Below, one piece after another: positions 18,825-26,420 of a DNA stretch of 64,000 nt; the stretch's first letter is position 1, and every line of letters begins with the position of its first letter. The stretch comes from [Clostridium] polysaccharolyticum. GTDB lineage: Bacteria > Bacillota > Clostridia > Lachnospirales > Lachnospiraceae. The position numbers were made by a program, and so were the translations under genes. Under the pieces are notes generated by a model that made no database searches, was not told the origin of the DNA, and worked only from the letters and a program-made list of their open reading frames with translations. The stretch spans positions 124,001 to 188,000 of the forward strand of contig NZ_FOHN01000003.1 of assembly GCF_900111595.1 (NCBI RefSeq), read 5' to 3'.

Positions 18825-20187
18825 TCTAGGGATTAAAATTTTGTCAATCTGTCTGGCAACGTTTTTATGGATTGTAATTGTTAATATTGAGGATCCAGTA
18901 AAGGTAAGATCGTTTACAAATATACCTGTTCAGATTCTAAATGAGAGTACATTAACTTCAAAAAATAAAGCGTTTGATATTATTTCAGGTGATACAGTTG
19001 ATTTTTCTGTTTCTGGAAAACGTAGCCAGATAGAGAAGCTGAAAAAAACAGATTTTATAGCAACTGCTGATTTGTCACAGCTTACAGCACCATTTGACAC
19101 TGTAAAAATAAATGTAGAGTGTACGAAAACTCAGGACATAGACATTGTAATGGGAAAAGTCAGCACCGTAAGAATATCCTTAGAGGATATTGTGAAAGAG
19201 AGATTTTCAATTAAGGTAGATCCAGTAGGTACCTGTGCGCCAGGTTATGCTTTTGGGAAAGCCGAAGTTTCGCCAGTCATGATAGATGTATCTGGTGCTG
19301 AATCTATAATAGAGAAAATTTATGACATTCGGGTATCGGTAGACATTAACGGAGCTAATAAGGATATTACAAGGGCAGTTGTGCCAAAAGCATATAACAG
19401 GAATGGGGTTGAGATTCTAGCTGATAAGTTGAAATTCTCATATAATGAAGTAACTGCAAAGATAACAATATTAAATACAAAAGTTATCCCAGTTGTGATT
19501 GAGACAGTGGGGAAAGCAGCTTTGGGATATGAGTATGCGGGGGCTGCATTTGAACCACAGGAAATTGAAGTAAAAGGTGAGAGCGATAAGCTGAAAGCGA
19601 TTAACGAGTTACCTATACCGTTGAATATAAGTGGGCTGAAAAAGGATGAAGAGTACACCATTTCGGTTCATGACCTGTTACTTGGTTATGGAGTATCGGT
19701 AGTGGATCCGGAACTTGAAAATCTTGTTGTAAAAGTAACCATAGAGAAATTAGTGGAAAGAACATTTTCTATTGCAGAAAGTGATATACAGTTTGAAAAT
19801 TTAGAAGATGGTTTGGGAACAGAGTTTGTTAATCCGAATAGGGTATATAGTATAAAGTTAGCAGGCTTAGAAGGAAAGATTGATAAACTGAATGTGGAGG
19901 ATTTAAATCCTGTGCTGGATCTTGGAAATCTTTCAGCAGGAAGATACCGACTTGAATTAAAACTGAATCTGCCAACAGGAATAACACAAGTATCTGCGGT
20001 GATAATTCCTATAAAGGTTGTATTAGGGGCAGATGAAAGACCAGTTATATCCCAAAAGCCACCTAAAAATGAAATGGAAGACAAACCCATTGTGGCACCA
20101 GACATTGAGCCGTCAGCAATGCCATCCCAGACACCGGCTGAGCCATCAGAGACACCGGTTGAAGAAGAGGATAAAGAAAAAGAATAG
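18802..20187 (+). CDS. cdaR: CdaA regulator CdaR (YbbR-domain protein)
   Basis: This is the membrane-anchored partner of CdaA. A single N-terminal transmembrane segment (ILSICLATFLWIVIVNI, residues about 11-27) is followed by four YbbR repeats facing outward. Each YbbR repeat has the PVQIL, FSIKVDP, IPVVIET-like opening strand, and later a PxxIxVSG or xIEVKGE strand. The C-terminus is a Pro/Glu-rich tail (about 425-461) that may act as a linker in the wall. It overlaps the end of cdaA and is thus translationally coupled. In other Firmicutes CdaR binds CdaA and tunes c-di-AMP output. The 461-residue length is normal for a four-repeat form. Confidence 0.93.
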   Translation: MKEKLLNNLGIKILSICLATFLWIVIVNIEDPVKVRSFTNIPVQILNESTLTSKNKAFDIISGDTVDFSVSGKRSQIEKLKKTDFIATADLSQLTAPFDTVKINVECTKTQDIDIVMGKVSTVRISLEDIVKERFSIKVDPVGTCAPGYAFGKAEVSPVMIDVSGAESIIEKIYDIRVSVDINGANKDITRAVVPKAYNRNGVEILADKLKFSYNEVTAKITILNTKVIPVVIETVGKAALGYEYAGAAFEPQEIEVKGESDKLKAINELPIPLNISGLKKDEEYTISVHDLLLGYGVSVVDPELENLVVKVTIEKLVERTFSIAESDIQFENLEDGLGTEFVNPNRVYSIKLAGLEGKIDKLNVEDLNPVLDLGNLSAGRYRLELKLNLPTGITQVSAVIIPIKVVLGADERPVISQKPPKNEMEDKPIVAPDIEPSAMPSQTPAEPSETPVEEEDKEKE

Positions 20188-20255
20188 TGCAAAGACTGAT
20201 TTGTGCAAATTTAGATGGGTTATAAGGGGATTAGATTATTTAGGAGGGGAGTTAT

Positions 20256-20546
20256 ATGGTAAGTGCAGAAATGATATTGCCTAATCCGAATGGATTGCAT
20301 CTTCGCCCAGCAGGAAGGTTTTGCACAGAAGCACTAAAATACACCTCTTCCATTACAATTCAATGTGGTGAGAACAGAGTGAATGGAAAAAGTGTATTAG
20401 GAGTGCTGGCAATAGGGCTAAGATATAAAAGCCATTTTCAGATTATATGTGAGGGTGAGGACGAAGAGGAAGCGTTAGCGGCTTTAAAAGAACTTGTGGA
20501 ACAGGGCTTGGGAGAACCATTGCTAGATAGTGTGAAAGGAAGATAA
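20256..20546 (+). CDS. HPr-like phosphocarrier protein
   Basis: This is a 96-residue HPr-fold protein of the phosphotransferase system. His15 in NPNGLHLRPAG is the PEP-dependent phosphorylation site, and Ser46 in NGKSVLGVLAIGL is the position HPr kinase modifies in Firmicutes. The downstream IGL motif is also kept. It could be the general HPr, or a Crh-like paralogue, although Crh lacks the active His and this protein has it. AGGAGGGGAG precedes the ATG. It follows cdaR by 68 nt with no terminator in between, so read-through from the cda operon is possible. Confidence 0.9.
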   Translation: MVSAEMILPNPNGLHLRPAGRFCTEALKYTSSITIQCGENRVNGKSVLGVLAIGLRYKSHFQIICEGEDEEEALAALKELVEQGLGEPLLDSVKGR

Positions 20547-20550
20547 AGGG

Positions 20551-20579
20551 TTGCGGAATAAAAAATGTGGTGATATAAT
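20551..20579 (+). promoter_or_regulatory. Candidate sigma-A promoter for leuA
   Basis: TTGCGG (20551-20556) and a perfect TATAAT (20574-20579) are spaced by 17 nt. This would leave a 5' leader of about 160 nt before leuA. I see no T-box motif in that leader. A second weaker TTGACA occurs at 20630. Confidence 0.55.
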
Positions 20580-20747
20580 GAAGTACGCAACAAAAAAGGA
20601 AAAGGATAGTGATTCGAATGGGGCTAGAATTGACAGTATAACGCTCTTTATTATCAAAATGTACAGTGTGGTTTATCGACTCTAAAATATCAGTGTAAAA
20701 GACTGGTTTAATAATAAATGTACAGCGATAAGAAGGAGTAGATTAAG

Positions 20748-22415
20748 ATGTTAAATTTTAAAAGATATAAACGAGTGCCAGTAGTTGATTTGCCAGACCG
20801 CCAATGGCCTAATAATGAGATTCAGAAAGCACCAGTATGGTGCAGTGTGGATTTAAGAGACGGTAACCAGGCATTAATTGAACCTATGGTAGTGGAAGAA
20901 AAGATAGAATTTTTCAACTATTTAGTTAAAATCGGATTTAAGGAGATTGAGATTGGTTTCCCATCTGCATCTCAGATAGAATATGACTTTCTTAGACAGT
21001 TAGTAGAACGCAACTTGATTCCAGATGATGTGACAGTGCAGGTGCTGGTACAGTGCCGTGAACATTTAATCAAAAGGACATTTGAATCCATTCAAGGAAT
21101 TAAAAATGTTATTGTTCATATTTACAATTCAACCTCTACGTTACAGAGAGATGTTGTATTTAATATGGATAAGGAAGAAATTAAACAAATTGCCATAGAC
21201 GGTACCAATTGGGTAAAAGAGTATGCAGAAGACTTTGATGGAAACTTAGTATTAGAATATTCTCCAGAAAGTTTTACGGGGACAGAACTTGATTTTGCAT
21301 TGGATATATGTGATACCGTAGTGCGTACGTGGGGAGGTTCTAAAGAAAAACCTGTTATTATTAACTTGCCTGCAACAGTTGAAATGAACACGCCGAATGT
21401 GTATGCAGATCAGATCGAATGGATGTCAAGGAATTTTGAAAATCGAGAAGCTATTATCTTAAGTGTACATCCTCATAACGACAGAGGTACAGCAGTAGCA
21501 GCAGCAGAACTTGCTTTGCTGGCAGGAGCTGACCGAGTAGAAGGTACTTTGTTTGGCAATGGAGAACGAACAGGTAACGTAGATATTTTAAACATAGCAT
21601 ATAACATGTTTTCACAAGGTATCAATCCAGAGCTGGATTTAGAAAATGTGAACGAGTCTATTGAAATATATGAACGTTGTAATAAGATACCAGTACATAT
21701 CCGTCACCCATATGCGGGAAAATTAGTGTTTACAGCATTTTCAGGTTCACATCAGGACGCAATTAATAAAGGCGTGAAAGCTATGGCGGATAGAGGACAG
21801 GAACAATGGGAAGTACCTTATTTACCAATTGATCCTTCAGATTTGGGAAGAGAATATGAACCAATTGTGCGAATTAATAGTCAGTCAGGAAAAGGTGGAG
21901 TTGCATTTGTTATGGATACCTATTTTGGGTTTAAGCTTCCAAAAGGCATGCATAAAGAGTTTGCGGATGTAATTCAGGTAATTGCAGAGCGTCAAGGAGA
22001 AGTTGCACCTGATACGATTATGGCTGAATTCAAAGCACAGTATATTGATAAAAAAGAACCTCTGCATTTTAGAAGAGGAAAACTTGAAGATGTTTCAGAT
22101 ACAAGTGATAATTATGATACAAAACTTACATTGGTGTATACGAACCATGGAGAAGAGAAGACAGCAGAATCAACAGGCAATGGACCTATTGACGCTGTAA
22201 AAAGCTGTTTAGAAAAGGCAGAAGGGGTTAATATTAAGATATTAGACTACACCGAACATGCATTAAATTCTGGTTCAAACGCACAGGCAGCAGCATATAT
22301 CTGCATGCTGGATATGGATACAAAAAAAGTAACATATGGAGTTGGTATTAGTTCCAATATTACAAGGGCTTCCATAAGGGCAGTCTTTAGTGCACTGAAC
22401 AGGATTCGGGAATAA
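20748..22415 (+). CDS. leuA: 2-isopropylmalate synthase (long form)
   Basis: This enzyme condenses acetyl-CoA with 2-ketoisovalerate in the first committed step of leucine synthesis. The 555-residue sequence is the long actinobacterial-type LeuA. It starts FKRYKRVPVVDLPDRQWP, has the metal and substrate motif CSVDLRDGNQAL, the HPHNDRGTAVAAAELAL metal-binding histidines, and the GTLFGNGERTGN block. A C-terminal LeuA regulatory domain starts near 430 and would mediate leucine feedback. GAAGGAG lies just upstream of the ATG. No other leu gene is adjacent, so it is a stand-alone unit ended by a strong terminator. Confidence 0.95.
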   Translation: MLNFKRYKRVPVVDLPDRQWPNNEIQKAPVWCSVDLRDGNQALIEPMVVEEKIEFFNYLVKIGFKEIEIGFPSASQIEYDFLRQLVERNLIPDDVTVQVLVQCREHLIKRTFESIQGIKNVIVHIYNSTSTLQRDVVFNMDKEEIKQIAIDGTNWVKEYAEDFDGNLVLEYSPESFTGTELDFALDICDTVVRTWGGSKEKPVIINLPATVEMNTPNVYADQIEWMSRNFENREAIILSVHPHNDRGTAVAAAELALLAGADRVEGTLFGNGERTGNVDILNIAYNMFSQGINPELDLENVNESIEIYERCNKIPVHIRHPYAGKLVFTAFSGSHQDAINKGVKAMADRGQEQWEVPYLPIDPSDLGREYEPIVRINSQSGKGGVAFVMDTYFGFKLPKGMHKEFADVIQVIAERQGEVAPDTIMAEFKAQYIDKKEPLHFRRGKLEDVSDTSDNYDTKLTLVYTNHGEEKTAESTGNGPIDAVKSCLEKAEGVNIKILDYTEHALNSGSNAQAAAYICMLDMDTKKVTYGVGISSNITRASIRAVFSALNRIRE

Positions 22416-22428
22416 TTCATGTAAGCAG

Positions 22429-22460
22429 GAGTGGGGTTAAATACAATCCCACTCTTTTAA
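22429..22460 (+). terminator. Intrinsic terminator after leuA
   Basis: A 10-bp stem (22429-22438 with 22445-22454, one wobble pair) with a 6-nt loop is followed by TTTT, 14 nt past the leuA stop. Confidence 0.85.
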
Positions 22461-22501
22461 GTTGCATTATATGCGAATATAACAAGAAGGGAAAAGATAA
22501 A

Positions 22502-22897
22502 ATGAAAAAAGTAATTACTTATGGAACTTATGATTTACTACACGTAGGGCATATTAACTTATTAAGAAGGGCAAGGGAACTAGGAGATTATCTGATTGTA
22601 GTACTGTCTTCTGATGAGTTTAATGCATTAAAACATAAAACAGCATATCATTGTTATGAAGATCGTAAAATTATTTTAGAGGCAATTAAGTATGTAGATG
22701 AAGTAATTCCTGAGTACACTTGGGAACAGAAAATTAAGGATGTTCAGGATAACCAGGTAGATGTGTTTGTCATGGGAGATGACTGGAAGGGCCAGTTTGA
22801 TTTCTTAAAAGATTATTGTGAGGTTGTTTATCTTCCAAGAACTGAAGGAATTTCAACTACTAAGATTAAAAATGACCTTCATTTAGGGAAACAGTAA
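22502..22897 (+). CDS. tagD: Glycerol-3-phosphate cytidylyltransferase
   Basis: This 131-residue nucleotidyltransferase makes CDP-glycerol from CTP and glycerol-3-phosphate. The HxGH nucleotide motif is in TYDLLHVGHINLLRRA at the N-terminus, the RKIILEAIKYVDEV segment follows, and the RTEGISTTKIK C-terminal motif is complete. These are TagD/TarD hallmarks. The gene begins a tight run with a HAD phosphatase and two CDP-glycerol-dependent transferases. The product is probably used to build a glycerol-phosphate polymer or side chain on the cell surface. Confidence 0.95.
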   Translation: MKKVITYGTYDLLHVGHINLLRRARELGDYLIVVLSSDEFNALKHKTAYHCYEDRKIILEAIKYVDEVIPEYTWEQKIKDVQDNQVDVFVMGDDWKGQFDFLKDYCEVVYLPRTEGISTTKIKNDLHLGKQ

Positions 22898-22898
22898 A

Positions 22899-23720
22899 AT
22901 GAAAAAGCTAACCAATGAAATGATAAGTAAGAAGCTGTTTCTTTTAGATATAGATGGAACAGTAGGGTTTGACGATGTATTGCTAGATGGTGCAATGGAT
23001 TTCTTTCATAGGGTAAAGGAAAAACAAGGGAAGTATGTTTTTATAACCAATAATTCCACAAAGAGTATAAGTGATTATGTGGATAAATTTATAAAAATGG
23101 GCGTAGATGTGGATGAAACCAGTTTTATTACATCTTCCTATGCTACGGCTAGGTATTTAAAAGAGAAATATAGGGAAGGACTTATTTTTGTTGTTGGAAC
23201 TGCTTCTTTTCTTCAGGAATTAAGGAGTTTTGGCCTTAATGTTACAGAAGACATTGAAGCATCTATTGAAGCAGTAGTTGTAGGGTTTGATAATGAGCTT
23301 ACTTATGAAAAGATAAGAAAGGCTTGTGAACTCTTAGAGACCAGAGAAGTGGATTATATCGCAACGAATCCGGATCTGGTATGCCCAGTTGGGTTTGGTT
23401 ATATTCCTGATTGTGGTGCAATCTGTGATTTTATTGAAAAGGCCACAAAGAAGACACCTTTGTATGTGGGAAAACCTAATCCAGTAATAATAGATATGTG
23501 CCTGCAGGCAACTGGGTTTAGCAGAGAAGAAACGGTCGTTATAGGAGATCGTCTTTATACAGATATTGCATGCGGAAATAATGCATCTGTAGATACTGTG
23601 GTTGTATTTACTGGTGAGGCAAAACCAGAAGATTTGGAAGAGACTGAGTTTGGGCCAACTTATTTCTGCGATTCCATAGCAGATATTTATCAGTCATTGT
23701 GTTCAATAGGTGTATTATGA
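22899..23720 (+). CDS. HAD-IIA family phosphatase (NagD/PGP-like)
   Basis: This is a 273-residue haloacid dehalogenase-superfamily hydrolase. The nucleophile motif LLDIDGTVG, the ITNNSTKS motif II Thr/Ser region, the VGKPNP lysine, and GDRLYTDIACGNNA motif IV are all present, with the C2-type cap of the IIA group between motifs II and III. Relatives remove phosphate from small sugars, glycerol phosphate or phosphoglycolate. It begins one base after the tagD stop and overlaps the next gene by ATGA, so it belongs to the CDP-glycerol operon. It could supply or recycle glycerol, but the substrate is inferred only from neighbours. Confidence 0.88.
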   Translation: MKKLTNEMISKKLFLLDIDGTVGFDDVLLDGAMDFFHRVKEKQGKYVFITNNSTKSISDYVDKFIKMGVDVDETSFITSSYATARYLKEKYREGLIFVVGTASFLQELRSFGLNVTEDIEASIEAVVVGFDNELTYEKIRKACELLETREVDYIATNPDLVCPVGFGYIPDCGAICDFIEKATKKTPLYVGKPNPVIIDMCLQATGFSREETVVIGDRLYTDIACGNNASVDTVVVFTGEAKPEDLEETEFGPTYFCDSIADIYQSLCSIGVL

Positions 23721-24892
23721 AAAAAATAATAAAGAAATCAGGAAAATATGTCTTTCTTTTACTGTATGCCTGTATGAGAAAGGTATTGCCAGTGAAGAAA
23801 AATGTTATCTTTTTTGAGAGTAACGTAGGAAGAAATTACACAGGAAATCCTAAGGCTATTTATGAGAAATTCGTAGAACTAGGATTAGATAGAAAATATG
23901 ATTGCGTATATAGTCTGGAGAATACAGAAATTAGTATCCCTGGAAAAATTAAAAAAATAAAGAGACTACGTTTTTTCTATTTTTATTATCTTGCAATTGC
24001 AGGGATCTGGGTTAGTGATTCTAGATTACCTGAGTTTGTTGTAAAAAGAAAAGGGACTAGTTATATTCAGACCTGGCATGGGACACCCCTGAAAAAACTT
24101 GCATTGGATATGGACAGTATTCATATGGATGGAGAGTCTAGCTTAGAAGAGTATAAGAAGAAATTCCAAGAAAATAGCAGTACATGGGATTATCTGATTT
24201 CACAAAATTCCTTTAGTTCAGAAGTGTTTGAAAGGTGTTTTGATTTTCATAAGAAAATGTTAGAGTATGGTTATCCAAGAAACGATGTGCTGTTTGCCAG
24301 AAATTCCAAGGATAGTATTATTGAAATAAAGAAGAACTATGGAATTCCAGAAGGAAAAAAGGTAATTTTATATGCACCTACCTGGAGGGACAATGAGTTC
24401 TATGGCGATAACCGCTATAAATTCAATCAGGCATTAGATTACCATAAACTTATGGAACAGCTGTCAGAAGATTATGTGTTACTTGTAAAATGCCATTATC
24501 TTGTGCAAGATACAATTGACTGGTCCGAGTTTGAGGGATTTGTGTATTCCTTTGATTCGAAAACGGACATAGCAGATTTATATCTGGTATCAGATTATCT
24601 GATAACAGATTATTCTTCCGTTATGTTTGATTACAGTATTTTAAAAAGACCTATGTTCTTCTTTGCATATGATTTAGAGGCTTATAAGGATGAACTGAGA
24701 GGATTTTACTTTGATTATTTAGAAGAAATTCCGGGTCCAGTATCTCAGAATACAGAGGAACTGGCTGAACAGATTCTTTCGTATAACAAGGAGCAATGGA
24801 CTGAAAAGTATGAGGCATTTTCAAAGAAATTTAATACATTTGATGATGGAAATGCAGCGGCAAACATTGCTAAATTAATAGAATCCTTATAG
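23717..24892 (+). CDS. CDP-glycerol glycerophosphotransferase (TagB/TagF family)
   Basis: This membrane-associated enzyme transfers glycerol-phosphate from CDP-glycerol to a lipid-linked acceptor. The family motifs are present: QTWHGTPLKKLALDM, VILYAPTWRDNEFY, and then SDYLITDYSSVMFDYSIL followed by RPMFFFAYDLEAY. The length of 391 residues equals a single-domain TagB-like primase rather than the larger TagF. I start at ATG 23717, which overlaps the HAD stop (ATGA). An in-frame TTG at 23699 is less likely. It is followed 12 nt later by a second family member, so the pair could act as primase and polymerase. Confidence 0.92.
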   Translation: MKKIIKKSGKYVFLLLYACMRKVLPVKKNVIFFESNVGRNYTGNPKAIYEKFVELGLDRKYDCVYSLENTEISIPGKIKKIKRLRFFYFYYLAIAGIWVSDSRLPEFVVKRKGTSYIQTWHGTPLKKLALDMDSIHMDGESSLEEYKKKFQENSSTWDYLISQNSFSSEVFERCFDFHKKMLEYGYPRNDVLFARNSKDSIIEIKKNYGIPEGKKVILYAPTWRDNEFYGDNRYKFNQALDYHKLMEQLSEDYVLLVKCHYLVQDTIDWSEFEGFVYSFDSKTDIADLYLVSDYLITDYSSVMFDYSILKRPMFFFAYDLEAYKDELRGFYFDYLEEIPGPVSQNTEELAEQILSYNKEQWTEKYEAFSKKFNTFDDGNAAANIAKLIESL

Positions 24893-24904
24893 AGGAGGAA
24901 GAAA

Positions 24905-26029
24905 ATGAAAAAGAAAATTGGATATTGGATATATGCAATATTCTTTTATTTCTTTCGTCTGTTCCCGCGAAAGAAGAATAAAGTATTTTGTGTGATGACT
25001 CATGATGGCAGTCCAGGAAGCAGTGTGGGCGTTGTTGTGGAAGCGTTAAAAAAGCAGTTTCCAAAATATCAATATATATACATGAAGAAAAGCGATCGGG
25101 AAGGTGTAAAGAAGCACGTTATAAAGTCATTTTTTGGATTTTTTCTGGCAAAGCCATATCATATGGCTACGGCTTCTTATGTTTTGTTAGATAATGTATT
25201 CTTGCCAATGGCGTATCTTAAGTTCCATAAGGATGTGAAGGTTATACAGCTATGGCATGGAACTGGCACGATTAAAAAATTTGGACAAGATGCGAATGCT
25301 GGAGAAGTGAAAAGATTAGAGTTTCTGGCAAACCAGTCCATAACTCACTTAATCGTAAATTCTGAATATACAAAAAAGCAATATGCCCAGGCATTTGGAG
25401 TAGATTTAAGCAAGGTTTTTGTTTTGGGATTGCCAAGAACAGATGAAATGTTTTCAGAGGAAATAAAGAACAGAAAGCAAAATGAGTTTTATGCGGAATA
25501 TCCTGATTTAAAAGGAAAAAGAATTGTATTATATGCACCAACCTTTCGAGATCAAGAGGTGGATGCACCTAAAATGGAACTGGATATTCAATACTTGCGG
25601 GAACACACAGATGAACAGACGATATTTCTGATAAAGCTGCATCCTTTTGTTGCTAAGAATTATAAAACAGATGATTCCGAACGATTTATTAATGTATCTG
25701 ATTATCAGGACATAAATACATTATTATTTGTTAGTGATATATTGATTACAGACTATTCTTCTATTATATTTGAATATTCTGTATTAGAACGTCCTATGAT
25801 TTTCTTTGCTTATGATCTGGAATGTTTTAGTAAAAATGGACGAGGTTTTTATGAAGAGTATCTGTCTTATGTGCCAGGACCTGTTGTATATTCAAATAAG
25901 GAATTGGTCCAGAAATTGAATGAGAATACATTTGATTATGAGAAAGTCATAGAATTTAAAAAAGGCAGTTTTGCTTATTTAGATGGCAAATCTCTTGAAA
26001 GACTGATAAGTCAAGTGTTTAAAGCATAA
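24905..26029 (+). CDS. CDP-glycerol glycerophosphotransferase (TagB/TagF family)
   Basis: This is the second glycerophosphotransferase of the operon, 374 residues long. It has LWHGTGTIKKFGQDA, IVLYAPTFRDQEVD, and DILITDYSSIIFEYSVLERP followed by MIFFAYDLECF. The N-terminal 20 residues are hydrophobic and basic and probably lie on the membrane. GGAGGAAG lies 6 nt upstream of the ATG. Together with tagD and the first transferase it would build a glycerol-phosphate polymer. No TagO, TagA or TagGH homologue is in this stretch, so lipid priming and export must be encoded elsewhere. Confidence 0.92.
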   Translation: MKKKIGYWIYAIFFYFFRLFPRKKNKVFCVMTHDGSPGSSVGVVVEALKKQFPKYQYIYMKKSDREGVKKHVIKSFFGFFLAKPYHMATASYVLLDNVFLPMAYLKFHKDVKVIQLWHGTGTIKKFGQDANAGEVKRLEFLANQSITHLIVNSEYTKKQYAQAFGVDLSKVFVLGLPRTDEMFSEEIKNRKQNEFYAEYPDLKGKRIVLYAPTFRDQEVDAPKMELDIQYLREHTDEQTIFLIKLHPFVAKNYKTDDSERFINVSDYQDINTLLFVSDILITDYSSIIFEYSVLERPMIFFAYDLECFSKNGRGFYEEYLSYVPGPVVYSNKELVQKLNENTFDYEKVIEFKKGSFAYLDGKSLERLISQVFKA

Positions 26030-26060
26030 CCTGAAAGAAATATGAGGTTATGCTTTTTTT
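26021..26060 (+). terminator. Intrinsic terminator of the CDP-glycerol operon
   Basis: A 12-bp perfect stem (26021-26032 with 26045-26056) is followed by a run of T. The left arm overlaps the last codons of the second transferase gene. Confidence 0.9.
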
Positions 26061-26062
26061 AA

Positions 26063-26377
26063 ATGGTGGAAGTCGCATCTGACATATACAGATTAAGGAA
26101 AGTATATTCAATATTAGTAATAAAGTATCATGTTGAATTGTAAATAAATGTACGTTATAAAGATAATAAGGTCGAATTTGCTCGATATATAGCGAATTAA
26201 ATCAATCACTTTTTTTCCTATCATATGGAAAAATCATTATAGAAATGTTACAATATATTCGCGTAAATAATGTTATTATGTATTTCACACTTCACTAGAT
26301 ACTAGATGCTAAGAGGATTTTAGAAGTGTTGTATAGAATTACAAAAGAATTAACAGATGTAACGAGTGGGAGATAAT
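26063..26377. other. Intergenic stretch without a recognised gene
   Basis: About 315 nt lie between convergent units. I see no ORF with a binding site and no tRNA or known RNA motif. It is A/T-rich with several TATAAT-like words (for example near 26253-26280) and an imperfect hairpin around 26287-26331 (arms ACACTTC and GAAGTGT). A small RNA is possible but unsupported. Confidence 0.4.
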
Positions 26378-26410
26378 AAAAAAGGTGTTACAGTCTGCAG
26401 CACCTTTTTT
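26374..26410 (-). terminator. Intrinsic terminator after typA
   Basis: A 10-bp inverted repeat (26378-26387 with 26401-26410, loop 13 nt) ends on the minus strand in a T-run. It is 10 nt past the typA stop. Confidence 0.85.
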
Positions 26411-26420
26411 ATATCAGATA

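Noticed and set aside
19686-20192. Minus-strand open frame of 168 codons opposite cdaR
   Set aside because: It is a Ser/Thr-rich shadow of the cdaR frame with no binding site and no family resemblance.
20580-20747. Leucine T-box or attenuator in the leuA leader
   Set aside because: No GGGTGGTACCGCG-like T-box sequence, no leucine-rich leader peptide and no terminator hairpin are present.
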